A stretch of DNA of 64,000 bases from NCBI RefSeq assembly GCF_900177815.1, contig NZ_FXAZ01000002.1, forward strand, positions 1-64,000. Direction: 5' to 3'. Shown here piece by piece: positions 1 to 8,449 of the stretch. The notes under the pieces are model-generated. The model was not told the DNA's origin, ran no database searches, and saw nothing but the letters and a program-made list of their open reading frames with translations. Within the stretch, counting starts at the first letter, position 1. Every line of letters starts with the position of its first letter. The position numbers were made by a program, and so were the translations under genes. This DNA is from Paenibacillus aquistagni (GTDB lineage: Bacteria; Bacillota; Bacilli; Paenibacillales; Paenibacillaceae).

Positions 1-107
1 ATACACCCATATTTTACCATTTATTGGTCGTGTAAACGGCTTATTTGGCCTGCTCATTTCCTCTACTACGCGCGTTGACTAAGGATTTCAGACTTAATCT
101 CCTTCCC
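1..107. other. Window edge downstream of pheS, no gene called
   Basis: This stretch follows the pheS stop codon. A pheT start would be expected close by on the minus strand, but none is recognisable. An SD-like AAGGAG sits just after the pheS stop with no usable start codon behind it. A minus-strand frame opens at 57 (ATG) and runs 19 codons to the edge without a stop, beginning MSRPNKPF. That is too short to call and does not resemble PheT. Confidence 0.4.
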
Positions 108-1142
108 TTACATGCGATTGAATTGCTTCAAGAAACGAATATCATTCGTATAGAAATGGCGAATATCATCAATGCCGTACTTCAAGATGGCGATCCGCTC
201 CACCCCTGTACCGAATGCGAAACCAGAATAGACTTCTGGGTCATAGCCACCCATCTCAAGCACTTTCGGATGCACCATGCCACAGCCCAGAATCTCAATC
301 CAGCCCGTCTGCTTGCACATGCGGCAGCCATCGCCCGCACATTGTACGCAAGTCACATCCACCTCAGCACTTGGCTCCGTGAACGGGAAGAAGCTCGGAC
401 GAAGACGAATCTGCATGTGAGAGCCAAACATCTCACGAACAAATTGAAGAAGCGTGCCTTTCAAGTCGCTCATGCGAATGTTCTTGTCAATGACAAGTCC
501 TTCAATCTGATGGAACATGAAGGAATGCGTGGCGTCGTCGTCATCTCGGCGATATACGCGCCCTGGGCAAATGACCTTAAGCGGAACATCCCCCTTCATA
601 AGCTCCATCGCGCGAACCTGAACCGGAGAGGTATGCGTGCGCATCAACAGCTCTTCGGTAATATAGAACGAATCCTGCATGTCGCGAGCAGGATGATTTT
701 TGGGTAAATTCAATGCTTCAAAGTTGTAATAGTCCGTCTCAACTTCTGGACCTTCTGCAATTTGGTACCCCATGCCAACGAAGATGTCTTCCATCTCTTG
801 AATAACCTTCATCAATGGATGAACCGCGCCATGAGGCATTGGACGTCCAGGCAGGGTAACGTCAATCGTCTCGGACTGCAGGCGTCGATCCAGTTCAGCA
901 CGCTTAAACGCCTCTACCTTCTCGTTAATGCTTGTTTCGATCGCTTCGCGAACGACGTTTGCCACCTGGCCGATAACTGGACGTTCCTCTGCACTAAGGC
1001 CACCCATTCCACGGAGAATCTCTGTCAGCTCTCCTTTTTTACCAAGAAAACGAACTCTCAGGTCATTCAACTGCTGCTCATTGCCTACTTCCTTCAAGAG
1101 CTCCAGCGCATGTTCACGCAGTGCATGCAAACGTTCCTTCAT
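108..1142 (-). CDS. pheS: Phenylalanyl-tRNA synthetase alpha subunit
   Basis: Charges tRNA-Phe with phenylalanine in the cytoplasm as the alpha chain of the alpha2-beta2 enzyme. The 344-residue length is normal for bacterial PheS. An N-terminal helical coiled-coil region (about 1-90) is followed by the class II synthetase core. Seen in the core are YNFEALNLP, the motif 2 region [13 protein letters not shown], the glycine-rich GAGDGC-like region and motif 3 [13 protein letters not shown] near the end. The ATG is preceded by a good GGAGG site. A Phe-specific T-box leader with a terminator lies between promoter and gene, so expression should respond to uncharged tRNA-Phe. The usual partner pheT does not begin within the 107 bases visible downstream. 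The identification is firm from sequence. Confidence 0.97.
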   Translation of the reverse strand: MKERLHALREHALELLKEVGNEQQLNDLRVRFLGKKGELTEILRGMGGLSAEERPVIGQVANVVREAIETSINEKVEAFKRAELDRRLQSETIDVTLPGRPMPHGAVHPLMKVIQEMEDIFVGMGYQIAEGPEVETDYYNFEALNLPKNHPARDMQDSFYITEELLMRTHTSPVQVRAMELMKGDVPLKVICPGRVYRRDDDDATHSFMFHQIEGLVIDKNIRMSDLKGTLLQFVREMFGSHMQIRLRPSFFPFTEPSAEVDVTCVQCAGDGCRMCKQTGWIEILGCGMVHPKVLEMGGYDPEVYSGFAFGTGVERIAILKYGIDDIRHFYTNDIRFLKQFNRM

Positions 1143-1305
1143 TCTCTGTTCCTCCTTCAGCTAGCTACTTGGACTATAGCTTCTTTCTTTAAGCCGCCAC
1201 ATTATAAATTCATCTGCGGCAAAGCAACTATCGGTTATCTTCTCATCGTATAAGCCAGAGCTCGGCATAACTGCCAAGTCCGTCTCTGTGATGTTAACCT
1301 GCAAC

Positions 1306-1649
1306 AAAAAAAGGCCTTCTTCGTCCGCTAAGGGACGAGAAGACCGTGGTACCACCCTAATTAGATCCAGCTCCAACAAGCGAATTATTCAGCTTGCGTG
1401 CCAGCATCTCACTTAATGCGAATATAACGGTTCGCAACCGGGCTGCTCTACTATCTTAAGCGAGAAAGAGACTCTTCTCACTTGCTTGAATTCAAGTGCC
1501 GGCTTCGGAGTGAATTTCGCAGAATCCTGCTTCAAGAATGCTCGCAATCCATGGCATTCTCTCCCTGTGAAGTGGTTATTCTCTACTTGTCTCCATCATG
1601 GCCTTTAAAGTGCAATATGCCATTGTTTGACATAGACCTCATAATATTA
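1306..1649 (-). promoter_or_regulatory. T-box riboswitch leader of pheS, probable Phe specifier
   Basis: On the minus strand the conserved T-box AGGGTGGTACCACGG lies at 1342-1358. It is followed by an intrinsic terminator (stem 1313-1345, T-run at 1306-1312). A stem I region lies upstream around 1450-1600. In the likely specifier loop a TTC triplet (1514-1512) is followed by A, which fits phenylalanine and the downstream gene. Uncharged tRNA-Phe should stabilise the antiterminator. The T-box and terminator are seen directly. The exact stem I fold and specifier register are inference. Confidence 0.9.
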
Positions 1650-1655
1650 CCCTTT

Positions 1656-1685
1656 ATTATAACCAAATCCATTCAAATAATGCAA
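1656..1685 (-). promoter_or_regulatory. Sigma-A promoter for the pheS leader
   Basis: TTGCAT (1685-1680) and a perfect TATAAT (1661-1656) are separated by 18 bases. This puts the transcription start near 1649, just upstream of the T-box stem I region. Confidence 0.7.
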
Positions 1686-1811
1686 GCGAATTACCCTAGG
1701 TGCAAGCCTTTTTATTCCCTTGGCCCAATATCGGTTCCCTGTTAATTTGTCCCATCATACTATAGGGTATTATGCATTCATCACCATAAGCCGTATTGGG
1801 GGTGAACTGGA

Positions 1812-2861
1812 TTGAATATCGTAATCATGGCAGGCGGTCGTGGTACACGCTTTTGGCCGAGCAGCACAGAATCAAAGCCAAAGCAATTCCTCCCCCTTCT
1901 GACAAAAAGAACGATGCTTCAAGATACGTATGACCGCTTTAAGCAATGGCTTCCCGCATCCAATATTTATGTCGCCACCTCAAAAAGCTATGTCTCCCTT
2001 GTGATGGAACAACTTCCCGAATTGACATTGAAGCATATCATAATAGAGCCAGATTCAAGAGACACTGGCCCAAGCACAGCCTTGACCGCCCTCACCTTCC
2101 TCCATCAAGACGATGATGACGTGATCGTCATGGTTCCTTCCGATCAATACATTTCTGATAATATCGAGCTCTCCCGTACCTTGCACACCGCAGCCAACGA
2201 AGCGCGCACAAGAAGAATAACCGTTATGCTCGGCATCGTGCCAACTCGTGCTGAGACCGGATATGGCTATATTCGCACCTATGACAATCATGGGTATTCA
2301 TCTTTGCGTGAAGTTGAAGCCTTTATCGAAAAGCCGAATCAGGATTATGCGGAGAAGCTGATCAAGCTTGGCACCTATTGGAACAGCGGCATCTTTGTGT
2401 GGCGGCCTTCGACGATCGAATACTTGATGACAAAGCACTGTCCGTCCATCTGGCAGCCGCTCAAAAAGCACTATCCTGAAGTGAGCACCATCTATAGCCA
2501 GCTTCCCAAGCTCTCGATTGATTATGCCGTCATTGAGAAAGCAAAGGACCTGTATGTAATCCCCGCAACCTTCGATTGGGATGATGTCGGCACCTGGAAT
2601 GCGGTCCGGCGCCATTATGGCTCTGATGAGCATGGCAATCTATTGAATGGACATGTGCGCTCCCTTGACTCGCACGGCAACATTATATTCACCGATAAGC
2701 AAGCGATCGTCATTGGAGTCGATGACCTGATTGTCGTCTCTACAGAGGAAGGTCTCTTGGTCTGCCATCGTTCTGAGGAACAAAGAATTAAAGAAATGCT
2801 TAACGAGAGAAGCATAGAATTCAAGCCCTATCAACTTCGAGAGGTGAAGCCTAACCCATGA
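1812..2861 (+). CDS. manC: Mannose-1-phosphate guanylyltransferase
   Basis: Makes GDP-mannose from mannose-1-phosphate and GTP. The 349-residue protein has the nucleotidyltransferase signature GGRGTRFWPSS at residues 8-18, KPKQFLPL, and FIEKPN near 170. It ends near the length of single-domain GMP enzymes, without the cupin isomerase domain of longer ManC forms. The start is TTG, chosen because GGGGGTGA lies 8 bases upstream and the GGRGTR motif then sits at the usual distance from the N terminus. It overlaps the next gene by ATGA, so the two are translationally coupled. Together with the mannose-6-phosphate isomerase at 56 kb it supplies GDP-mannose for surface glycans. Confidence 0.93.
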   Translation: MNIVIMAGGRGTRFWPSSTESKPKQFLPLLTKRTMLQDTYDRFKQWLPASNIYVATSKSYVSLVMEQLPELTLKHIIIEPDSRDTGPSTALTALTFLHQDDDDVIVMVPSDQYISDNIELSRTLHTAANEARTRRITVMLGIVPTRAETGYGYIRTYDNHGYSSLREVEAFIEKPNQDYAEKLIKLGTYWNSGIFVWRPSTIEYLMTKHCPSIWQPLKKHYPEVSTIYSQLPKLSIDYAVIEKAKDLYVIPATFDWDDVGTWNAVRRHYGSDEHGNLLNGHVRSLDSHGNIIFTDKQAIVIGVDDLIVVSTEEGLLVCHRSEEQRIKEMLNERSIEFKPYQLREVKPNP

Positions 2862-3808
2862 AGGCCTTAGTTACAGGTATTGCCGGATTCGTCGGCAGCC
2901 ACATGGCAGAATATCTGCTGGATAAAAATGTTGAGGTTGTAGGTACGATCCGCAACCGCAGCCGGATGGATCATATTATAGATATCCAGCATAAGGTGAA
3001 GCTGGTTGAATGCGAGCTCCGCGATCCATTCTCTGTTGAGAGCCTTATTGCAGAAGAACGCCCTGATCTGATCTTTCATCTTGCGGCACAGAGCTTCGTG
3101 CCTACCTCTTGGAATTCTCCTGTCGATACGATTCACAACAATGTAGCCGGTCAATTGAACATCTTCGAGGCTGTCCGCAGGCTTCAGCTCCCTGCCCGCA
3201 TCCAGATTGCATGCTCCAGCGAGGAGTATGGCCACGTTGAGCCTCACGAGACCCCCATTACCGAGGACAATCCGCTGCGGCCCTTAAGTCCATATGCTGT
3301 AAGCAAGGCTGCTCAGGACTATCTCGGCTATCAGTACTATAAGAGCTATGGGCTCCATGTCATCCGTACGAGAACATTCAATCACACCGGTCCGCGCCGA
3401 GGAGAGCAGTTTGTAACCTCCAACTTCGCGAAGCAGATTGCTGAGATTGAAAAGGGCTTACGCCCGCCAGTCGTGTCTGTCGGCAACCTCCAGGCAAAAC
3501 GCGACTTCACCGATGTCCGTGATGTGGTGAATGCCTACTGGCTTGCACTGCATCATGCGGAGCCAGGCGAAGCCTATAATATTGCATCAGGCTCTTGCAT
3601 TACGATCCAAGAGCTGCTTGATCGTCTGCTCGCGCTGAGCACTGTATCGATTGAGGTTGTGCAGGATCCAAGCCGCATGCGGCCATCCGACGTGGAGATC
3701 CTGCTTGGCGACGCTTCGCGGTTCCAGCATCAAACGGGCTGGAAGCCAACCATTTCCTTTGATCAAACATTAGCCGATCTGCTTCAGTATTGGCGCGAAC
3801 GCGTGTAG
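2858..3808 (+). CDS. GDP-4-keto-6-deoxymannose reductase / GDP-mannose dehydratase-family SDR
   Basis: Extended short-chain dehydrogenase of 316 residues. The N-terminal Rossmann motif is GIAGFVGSH (residues 7-15). The catalytic motifs are SSEEYG and YAVSK. The substrate region has FNHTGPRRGEQFV, and QAKRDFTDVRDVV follows. Length and the FNHTGP and SSEEYG signatures resemble Rmd (GDP-6-deoxy-D-lyxo-4-hexulose reductase, making GDP-D-rhamnose) more than classical GMD, which is longer and carries GQDGSYL. Databases often label this subgroup GDP-mannose 4,6-dehydratase. The ATGA overlap with manC fixes the pathway as GDP-mannose conversion. No separate gmd is visible here, so it may be elsewhere or this enzyme may do both steps. 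The operon ends in a strong terminator. Confidence 0.85.
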   Translation: MKALVTGIAGFVGSHMAEYLLDKNVEVVGTIRNRSRMDHIIDIQHKVKLVECELRDPFSVESLIAEERPDLIFHLAAQSFVPTSWNSPVDTIHNNVAGQLNIFEAVRRLQLPARIQIACSSEEYGHVEPHETPITEDNPLRPLSPYAVSKAAQDYLGYQYYKSYGLHVIRTRTFNHTGPRRGEQFVTSNFAKQIAEIEKGLRPPVVSVGNLQAKRDFTDVRDVVNAYWLALHHAEPGEAYNIASGSCITIQELLDRLLALSTVSIEVVQDPSRMRPSDVEILLGDASRFQHQTGWKPTISFDQTLADLLQYWRERV

Positions 3809-3830
3809 GATTCACACAGCAGCATAAAAA

Positions 3831-3866
3831 ACAACCGTCAGCCTGCAGCTTGACGGTTGTTTATGT
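3831..3866. terminator. Bidirectional terminator between rmd-like gene and ycxB-like gene
   Basis: A perfect 10-bp stem ACAACCGTCA / TGACGGTTGT with a 10-base loop is flanked by A6 on the left and TTTATGTTT on the right. It can stop the plus-strand GDP-mannose operon and the convergent minus-strand gene. Confidence 0.85.
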
Positions 3867-3891
3867 TTGTGGATACATGCACAGCATAGGC

Positions 3892-4383
3892 TTATGCGGC
3901 TTGGTGATACTTGCTTGCTAACTGGAAGAATTGACTCGCTTCGTCTGCATCCTTAAAAGCATGCTTCGGAATACAGATCACGGTTGCAGATTCGATGATC
4001 AGCAGAATATGATCCTTCCGATCCTCAATTCTCTCAATATCCAACCATTGCTGGAAGCTTGTCTTCTCCGAGGAATCATCCTGCACGCCCTCTGCGCTTA
4101 CGACAAGCTGACGCGGTCCAATCACATGAGGATTGCTCTTCGCGTAGCGAATAACCTTTGCTTTTACACTAAAATAAATATACAGGCAGATCAATCCCAG
4201 CAGCATAACCGATAAAAGGATGCTAACACCTACCGTAAATCGGTAGGATAGCAGAAAACTAAACAGGACAGGTGATACGATCAATACAAGCAGCAGAATC
4301 GATCGCATTCGCGGCATCATCATGATCATATCGCGATTTAAGTTCCAGTAATCTTCCTTCGTAAATTCATATTGAATGTTCAA
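3892..4383 (-). CDS. YcxB-like membrane protein
   Basis: 163 residues. Two adjacent hydrophobic segments (about 28-47 and 52-72) are followed by a soluble C-terminal domain with the pattern VSAEGVQDDS...FQQWLDIERIEDRKDHILLI. This is typical of the YcxB family, a PH-like domain fused to a two-helix membrane anchor. The function of the family is not known. The gene stands alone, convergent with the GDP-mannose operon, and shares its bidirectional terminator. The ATG has a weak A/G-rich upstream site. The family assignment is by pattern and is moderately sure. Confidence 0.7.
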   Translation of the reverse strand: MNIQYEFTKEDYWNLNRDMIMMMPRMRSILLLVLIVSPVLFSFLLSYRFTVGVSILLSVMLLGLICLYIYFSVKAKVIRYAKSNPHVIGPRQLVVSAEGVQDDSSEKTSFQQWLDIERIEDRKDHILLIIESATVICIPKHAFKDADEASQFFQLASKYHQAA

Positions 4384-4491
4384 AAGTAATCCCCCAAGCT
4401 CTCTTGAATCTTGCTTTGCTATCCATCATTCAATTAGGGCTCTTCGCCACAAATAAAGTTAGAAAGCGGTACAGCCCTATGGATTCTTGTC

Positions 4492-4519
4492 AAAAAAGAC
4501 GTATCACAAGTGATACGCC
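4492..4519 (-). terminator. Terminator of tRNA-Pro
   Basis: A stem GTATCAC/GTGATAC (4501-4516) extended by flanking pairs and followed on the minus strand by T6. It lies 15 bases after the tRNA 3' end. Confidence 0.85.
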
Positions 4520-4533
4520 TTCGGCATTCATCG

Positions 4534-4610
4534 TGGTCGGGACGACACGATTTGAACATGCGACCCCTTGGTCCCAAACCAAGTGCTCTACCAAGCTGAG
4601 CTACGTCCCG
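4534..4610 (-). tRNA. tRNA-Pro (anticodon UGG)
   Basis: A 77-base cloverleaf on the minus strand. The acceptor arms CGGGACG and CGTCCCG pair perfectly, the discriminator is A, and CCA is encoded. The anticodon loop is TTTGGGA with anticodon TGG, and the T loop is TTCAAAT, a slight variant of TTCRANY. It stands alone with its own terminator. Confidence 0.97.
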
Positions 4611-4681
4611 TTACGCTATTGACCACTTTAATGTAGCATAATCACGGCATTCTGACAATAACTTCTTTCCCCTTACTCCCC

Positions 4682-5338
4682 TTACGCAAGACCATTCTCG
4701 AAGGCATAGCGGGTCAATTGGACGCGATTCTCAAGATGCAGCTTCTGTAAAATATTTTTGAGATGATTCTTCACCGTATGCTCAGACAAGTTCAAGCGCT
4801 GCGCGATCTCGCGATTGGATTCTCCTGTCGCAACGCGTTCTAGAATCTCTCGTTCTCGAAGGGTAAGGGGTGTATTTGCCGGCTCCCGCATAGCTGTCTT
4901 CGTCGTAAACTCCTGCAGCAGCTTGGTTGCTAATTCCTTTGACATCGGTGCCTCATCAATGGCAATGGCACGCAGATACTCATGCCACTGCGAGGGCTTC
5001 AAGTTCTTGAGCAAGTATCCTTGTGCGCCAGCCTTTAAAGCCTCAAACAAATGCGTGATCTCATCGGAGACTGTCACCATCACGATTTTTACGTAAGGAA
5101 ACTTGGACTTAATCCGCTTTGCAGCCTCCAGCCCTCCAAGCATCGGCATCGAGATATCCATGAGAATCAAGTCAGGCATCAACTGCTCTGTGAGCTGTAT
5201 GGCTTCTTCGCCGTTCACCGCCTCTCCGACAACACAGAAATCTGGCTGCATCGCCAATATATCCATCATGCCTTCTCTGGCATGGGCATTGTCATCTACA
5301 ATTAGCACCCGAAAACACGCTTCAATCGGTTGATTCAT
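4682..5338 (-). CDS. NarL/LuxR-family response regulator
   Basis: A 218-residue cytoplasmic regulator. The receiver domain (about 8-125) has the acidic pair at VLIVDDN, the phosphoacceptor Asp61 in LILMDISMP and a lysine in LLKNLK. A LuxR-type helix-turn-helix lies at about 150-212 (LTLREREILERVATGESNREIA). It is the partner of the kinase immediately upstream, with only 3 bases between kinase stop and this start and an SD GGAGGGTGAGAG inside the gap. The family includes DegU, LiaR and NreC. The target genes cannot be told from the sequence, and no transporter or sensor lipoprotein is adjacent. Confidence 0.93.
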   Translation of the reverse strand: MNQPIEACFRVLIVDDNAHAREGMMDILAMQPDFCVVGEAVNGEEAIQLTEQLMPDLILMDISMPMLGGLEAAKRIKSKFPYVKIVMVTVSDEITHLFEALKAGAQGYLLKNLKPSQWHEYLRAIAIDEAPMSKELATKLLQEFTTKTAMREPANTPLTLREREILERVATGESNREIAQRLNLSEHTVKNHLKNILQKLHLENRVQLTRYAFENGLA

Positions 5339-5341
5339 CTC

Positions 5342-6163
5342 TCACCCTCCCTTTATGGCTAGAACCGTATGTTGGTTGTCTCTGTATAAGGAAAGTGACC
5401 ACCCCATATTGTGCACGCGGTCTCTCATCATGCGCAGACCATACTTGCCGGGCACATGAAAGGGGTCCTCCAGCATGCCTACACCATTATCGACAATCTT
5501 GCATTCAAATCCTTTATCCGTTGTAGCCGCACACACCTGCACCTCCGTCGCATGTGCATGCTTCGATATGTTGGTCAAGGCTTCTCTAACGCAGGAGAAC
5601 AAGGTCAGCTTCTCCTTCATTGTCATCTCTTCATCATCGAGCTGCCAGTCCACGGCCGGCTCCCACGTTGCATCAGCCTTAATCTCCTCGATCATTCTCA
5701 TAAAGAGCTCCGACCACGTTGCATCGGTCTCCTCTTGCTTCATATGAAGATTGGCGATCGCTTGCCTCACATTATCATGCACATGATGAACCGCCCCCTG
5801 AAGCCTAGTCATCTGCTCATCTCGCTCCTCGCTCGGAGCCTGCTGGAGACGATCCACCTTAACCGCAAGCATGAATAGCGACTGAGAGATGCCATCATGA
5901 AGCTCTTGGGCAAGACGTTCTCTTTCCTCCAAGAGGGCTTTGGAGCGCTTTTCTTCATGCAGCTTCTGTTCAGTATCCTCCATCATTTTAAAGAGCTTCG
6001 CGAGCAGCGTCATCGAGATTACGAAGACAATGATCGGCGCTAGAAGATTTCCCATGTCCATCGATAGATAGGGAAGCAAAAAAGCATGCCGTACATATTC
6101 CCACAACCCAATGGTAAGAGCTGGAGTCCAAAGAATTAAGCGCTTCATCATTTTACTGCTCAT
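5342..6163 (-). CDS. HisKA_3-type sensor histidine kinase
   Basis: 273 residues. Two N-terminal membrane helices (about 8-30 and 40-58) leave almost no extracellular domain, so it probably senses within the membrane. A short coiled coil is followed by the HisKA_3 phosphoacceptor region with His89 in ERLAQELHDGIS. The ATPase domain has an N-box REALTNISKHAHA and a G1-like CKIVDNGVGM. It should phosphorylate Asp61 of the adjacent NarL-type regulator. The architecture (short intramembrane sensor, no large loop) is like LiaS-type kinases, but no LiaF-like gene is present here. The signal is unknown. Confidence 0.9.
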   Translation of the reverse strand: MSSKMMKRLILWTPALTIGLWEYVRHAFLLPYLSMDMGNLLAPIIVFVISMTLLAKLFKMMEDTEQKLHEEKRSKALLEERERLAQELHDGISQSLFMLAVKVDRLQQAPSEERDEQMTRLQGAVHHVHDNVRQAIANLHMKQEETDATWSELFMRMIEEIKADATWEPAVDWQLDDEEMTMKEKLTLFSCVREALTNISKHAHATEVQVCAATTDKGFECKIVDNGVGMLEDPFHVPGKYGLRMMRDRVHNMGWSLSLYRDNQHTVLAIKGG

Positions 6164-6320
6164 GCCAGTTCCCCCTTTTTATGAGCGTTGAAGGTATCTA
6201 TCGTGCAGGAAACAATTCCCTGCTTCAACCTGATTGTATCGATCCTTCCCCCTCTTGTCTATGTTGTGAATGCAGATTGTACACCTCGTTATGGCCCATA
6301 CGCTCCGTTCGCAGCATAGA

Positions 6321-6361
6321 AAAAAGCAGCACATCCCTATTGAAGGAATGTGCTGCTTTTA
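6321..6361. terminator. Terminator between LacI-family gene and kinase operon
   Basis: A GCAGCACA...TGTGCTGC stem with A-run and T-run flanks, placed just after the regulator stop. It separates the regulator transcript from the downstream kinase gene. Confidence 0.85.
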
Positions 6362-6373
6362 CCTTATTCGTTT

Positions 6374-7393
6374 CTAGTGTGATAGTGAGGTATGCCTTGG
6401 AATCGTGGACTCCCGAAGCAGAATCTGCGGCTGGAATGTAAACACCACAGGCTCTGGCTTATAAGAGCCGTCTCCATTGACCTGTTTCATCAAGATATCT
6501 ACAGCTGTACGCGCCAATTGCTCAGACGGCTGCCTTACCGTCGACAATCTTGGGCGAAGCTGAGATGAGATCAATTGATCATCATACCCGATTACAGATA
6601 CATCCTCTGGTACCTTATAACCCGCTTCGATAAGCGCATTAATTGCACCGATAGCCGTATAATCATCTGATGCAAATACAGCATCCGGCAGCTCACCCGC
6701 TTCAATCCACCTTCGCGCAGCCGCATAACCAGAGGAGATTGAGAATTCTCCTGGTTCCACAGCAAACGGCATCAATCCGGCTTCGTTAAGCGCCTTCATA
6801 AATCCACGTTCACGATTCACCGCGCTCAAGAAGTAAGACGGACCTTGGATATGAGCAATACGCTTATGCCCAAGATCTACAAGATGTCTTGTTGCTTCGT
6901 ATCCGCCTTTGAAGTTATCCACTTGAACACTTGGGACTTGAGACTGTTCCATCTGATTGTCAATTAATACACTTGGAATATTGCGTTTTTGAAGCTCTGC
7001 TACGTATTGCTCGTCATTCACGGCTGACAAGATGAGAAGACCATCCACCCGTTCTTCTTGGATGAGGTCCATACCATGACCTTCTTCTGCCGGATAATTC
7101 ACAACCGTTAGCGTTAAATAATATCCATAATCCTTAAGCTGACTTGATACGTGCTGTACAACATCATCCAAAAAAGAATCTTGCAGTGTAGTTAAAATCA
7201 AACCAATTACGCCTGTCTTTCCCTTCGCCAAACTTCTGGCCGCGGCATTCGGATGATAATCTAGCTCCTTCATCGCCTGCAGCACCTTCTGCCTGTTCTT
7301 CTCACGAACGGTAGTCGCGTTGTTTAGTACACGGGATACCGTCACAACGGATAAGCCAGATTTTTTGGCTACATCAAATATACTGACTTTCAT
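6374..7393 (-). CDS. LacI-family transcriptional regulator
   Basis: A DNA-binding repressor of about 339 residues from the chosen start. The N-terminal helix-turn-helix begins SIFDVAKKSGLSVVTVSRVLN, followed by the hinge helix YHPNAAARSLAKGK. A periplasmic-binding-like effector domain follows, with conserved AVFASDDYTAIGAI and VIGYDDQLIS. The start at 7393 gives the canonical N terminus MKVSIFDVA with GAGGAG upstream. An in-frame ATG 14 codons earlier is less likely. It is not typical CcpA in sequence, so it more likely controls a specific sugar system. The nearest uptake operon is the lpl cluster 6 kb away, but no direct link is seen. Confidence 0.9.
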   Translation of the reverse strand: MKVSIFDVAKKSGLSVVTVSRVLNNATTVREKNRQKVLQAMKELDYHPNAAARSLAKGKTGVIGLILTTLQDSFLDDVVQHVSSQLKDYGYYLTLTVVNYPAEEGHGMDLIQEERVDGLLILSAVNDEQYVAELQKRNIPSVLIDNQMEQSQVPSVQVDNFKGGYEATRHLVDLGHKRIAHIQGPSYFLSAVNRERGFMKALNEAGLMPFAVEPGEFSISSGYAAARRWIEAGELPDAVFASDDYTAIGAINALIEAGYKVPEDVSVIGYDDQLISSQLRPRLSTVRQPSEQLARTAVDILMKQVNGDGSYKPEPVVFTFQPQILLRESTIPRHTSLSH

Positions 7394-7747
7394 AATCCGC
7401 CTACACTCCTCAATAAGATCATTGTTCAGCATCAATCCCTATTCTCCATAATAAACAATTTTTCACATTGGTACAGCATTATCGCAACATTTATTTCTTA
7501 AAAAGTCCATTTGGAATATACATTTGTCCAATCTTTCCCATCATCATCCATTTTATACGAATTGTGCCGCCTATCCTATCGTTACAGCGTGTATCGAGAC
7601 CATATTCAATGATGCAAATGTAAACTTACAAAAATGCCTGCAAGGATTTGTTTTTGAAATGAAACGATTGGTCAGACATAATCGTATTATGAAATGAGGA
7701 TATTACGAGTAAGACTTAATAATGATGCATAGATGGAGGAATTGAAT
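7394..7747. promoter_or_regulatory. Divergent regulatory region with ECF-like promoter for the YbjQ-family gene
   Basis: The region between two divergent genes is AT-rich and has no gene. Reading plus, TGAAAC (7660-7665) and CGTATT (7683-7688) are 17 bases apart, close to the sigma-W type consensus. Overlapping this, TTGAAA (7654-7659) and CATAAT (7677-7682), also 17 bases apart, could serve sigma-A. Which is used cannot be decided by eye. Confidence 0.5.
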
Positions 7748-8077
7748 ATGATCGTCACGACTACAGAACGCATTGCTCACCATGAAATTGTAGAAACACT
7801 AGGTACCGCCTTTGGCGTCGTTGTGCGCGCGCGCGGAATTGGCGGGGACATTATGGCTTCGCTAAAGGGTCTTGTAGGCGGAGAGGTTACACAATATACA
7901 CAAATGATTGAGGATGCGCGTCGCCAAGCCATGGATCGCATGACTGCGAACGCTCATGCCATGGGAGGAGATGCCATTATTATGATGCGCTTCGACAGTG
8001 GAGATGTAGGCCAAAATATGAGTGAGATCGTAGCTTACGGTACGGTTGTACGCCTTAAGAGAGTGAGCTCCTCATGA
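7748..8077 (+). CDS. YbjQ/UPF0145-family protein
   Basis: A 109-residue soluble protein of the YbjQ family (heavy-metal-binding domain fold, proposed to form a pentameric ring). Seen are the N-terminal MIVTTTE, VVVRARGIGGDI in the middle, the helix EDARRQAMDRM and the terminal strand EIVAYGTVVRL. The start at 7748 is preferred over 7733 because GGAGG lies 9 bases before it and the family begins MIVTTT. Its stop overlaps the next gene by ATGA. Despite the domain name, a metal role is not proven for most members. The upstream ECF-like promoter suggests a stress setting. Confidence 0.88.
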   Translation: MIVTTTERIAHHEIVETLGTAFGVVVRARGIGGDIMASLKGLVGGEVTQYTQMIEDARRQAMDRMTANAHAMGGDAIIMMRFDSGDVGQNMSEIVAYGTVVRLKRVSSS

Positions 8078-8325
8078 GCTTGTTCTTCATCGGAACCATC
8101 TTGGTCTTTTACGGATTGCCGCTCGTAGGACTTATCATTTTGATTATCTTAGGCAAAAAGTACTTCGACAAGCGCTACAAGCAAGTGGAGCATCCACGTG
8201 ATGTACTGGGGCTTGGCGCGGACTATGTGCCCACCAAGGAAATCTTCATTGATCCAAAGGATGGCTTTAAATATCAAGTCTACTTTAATCCAAGAACAGG
8301 CGATCGCCAGTACATTCGCATGTAG
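8074..8325 (+). CDS. Small membrane protein coupled to the YbjQ-family gene
   Basis: 83 residues. One strong N-terminal membrane segment (about 3-27, ILVFYGLPLVGLIILIILG) is followed by a charged cytoplasmic tail with FIDPKDGFKYQVYFNPRTGDRQYIR. The start overlaps the previous stop by ATGA, so the two products are probably made together. I do not recognise a named family. The tail has a regular beta-hairpin-like pattern and could anchor the YbjQ-type protein to the membrane, which is inference from coupling only. Confidence 0.75.
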   Translation: MSLFFIGTILVFYGLPLVGLIILIILGKKYFDKRYKQVEHPRDVLGLGADYVPTKEIFIDPKDGFKYQVYFNPRTGDRQYIRM

Positions 8326-8390
8326 GCAAGAACGATTGAGCCAGCCTGAGCGGTTTATGGCTAAGACCCCAGCTTCTATCGGCATAAATA

Positions 8391-8436
8391 AAAGCAGCAC
8401 GGCAATTCCTTTAAGAGGAAGGCCGTGCTGCTTTTT
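8391..8436. terminator. Bidirectional terminator
   Basis: A stem AAAGCAGCACGG...CCGTGCTGCTTTTT with an inner TTCC/GGAA pairing. It serves the YbjQ operon (plus) and the convergent aldolase gene (minus). Confidence 0.9.
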
Positions 8437-8449
8437 GGTTGTATCTTTA

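Noticed and set aside
45-707. Plus-strand open frame of 220 codons opposite pheS
   Set aside because: Shadow of pheS. The protein has no family-like features.
4404-4622. Small plus-strand frame over the tRNA-Pro
   Set aside because: It crosses the tRNA and its terminator on the opposite strand, so it is not a gene.
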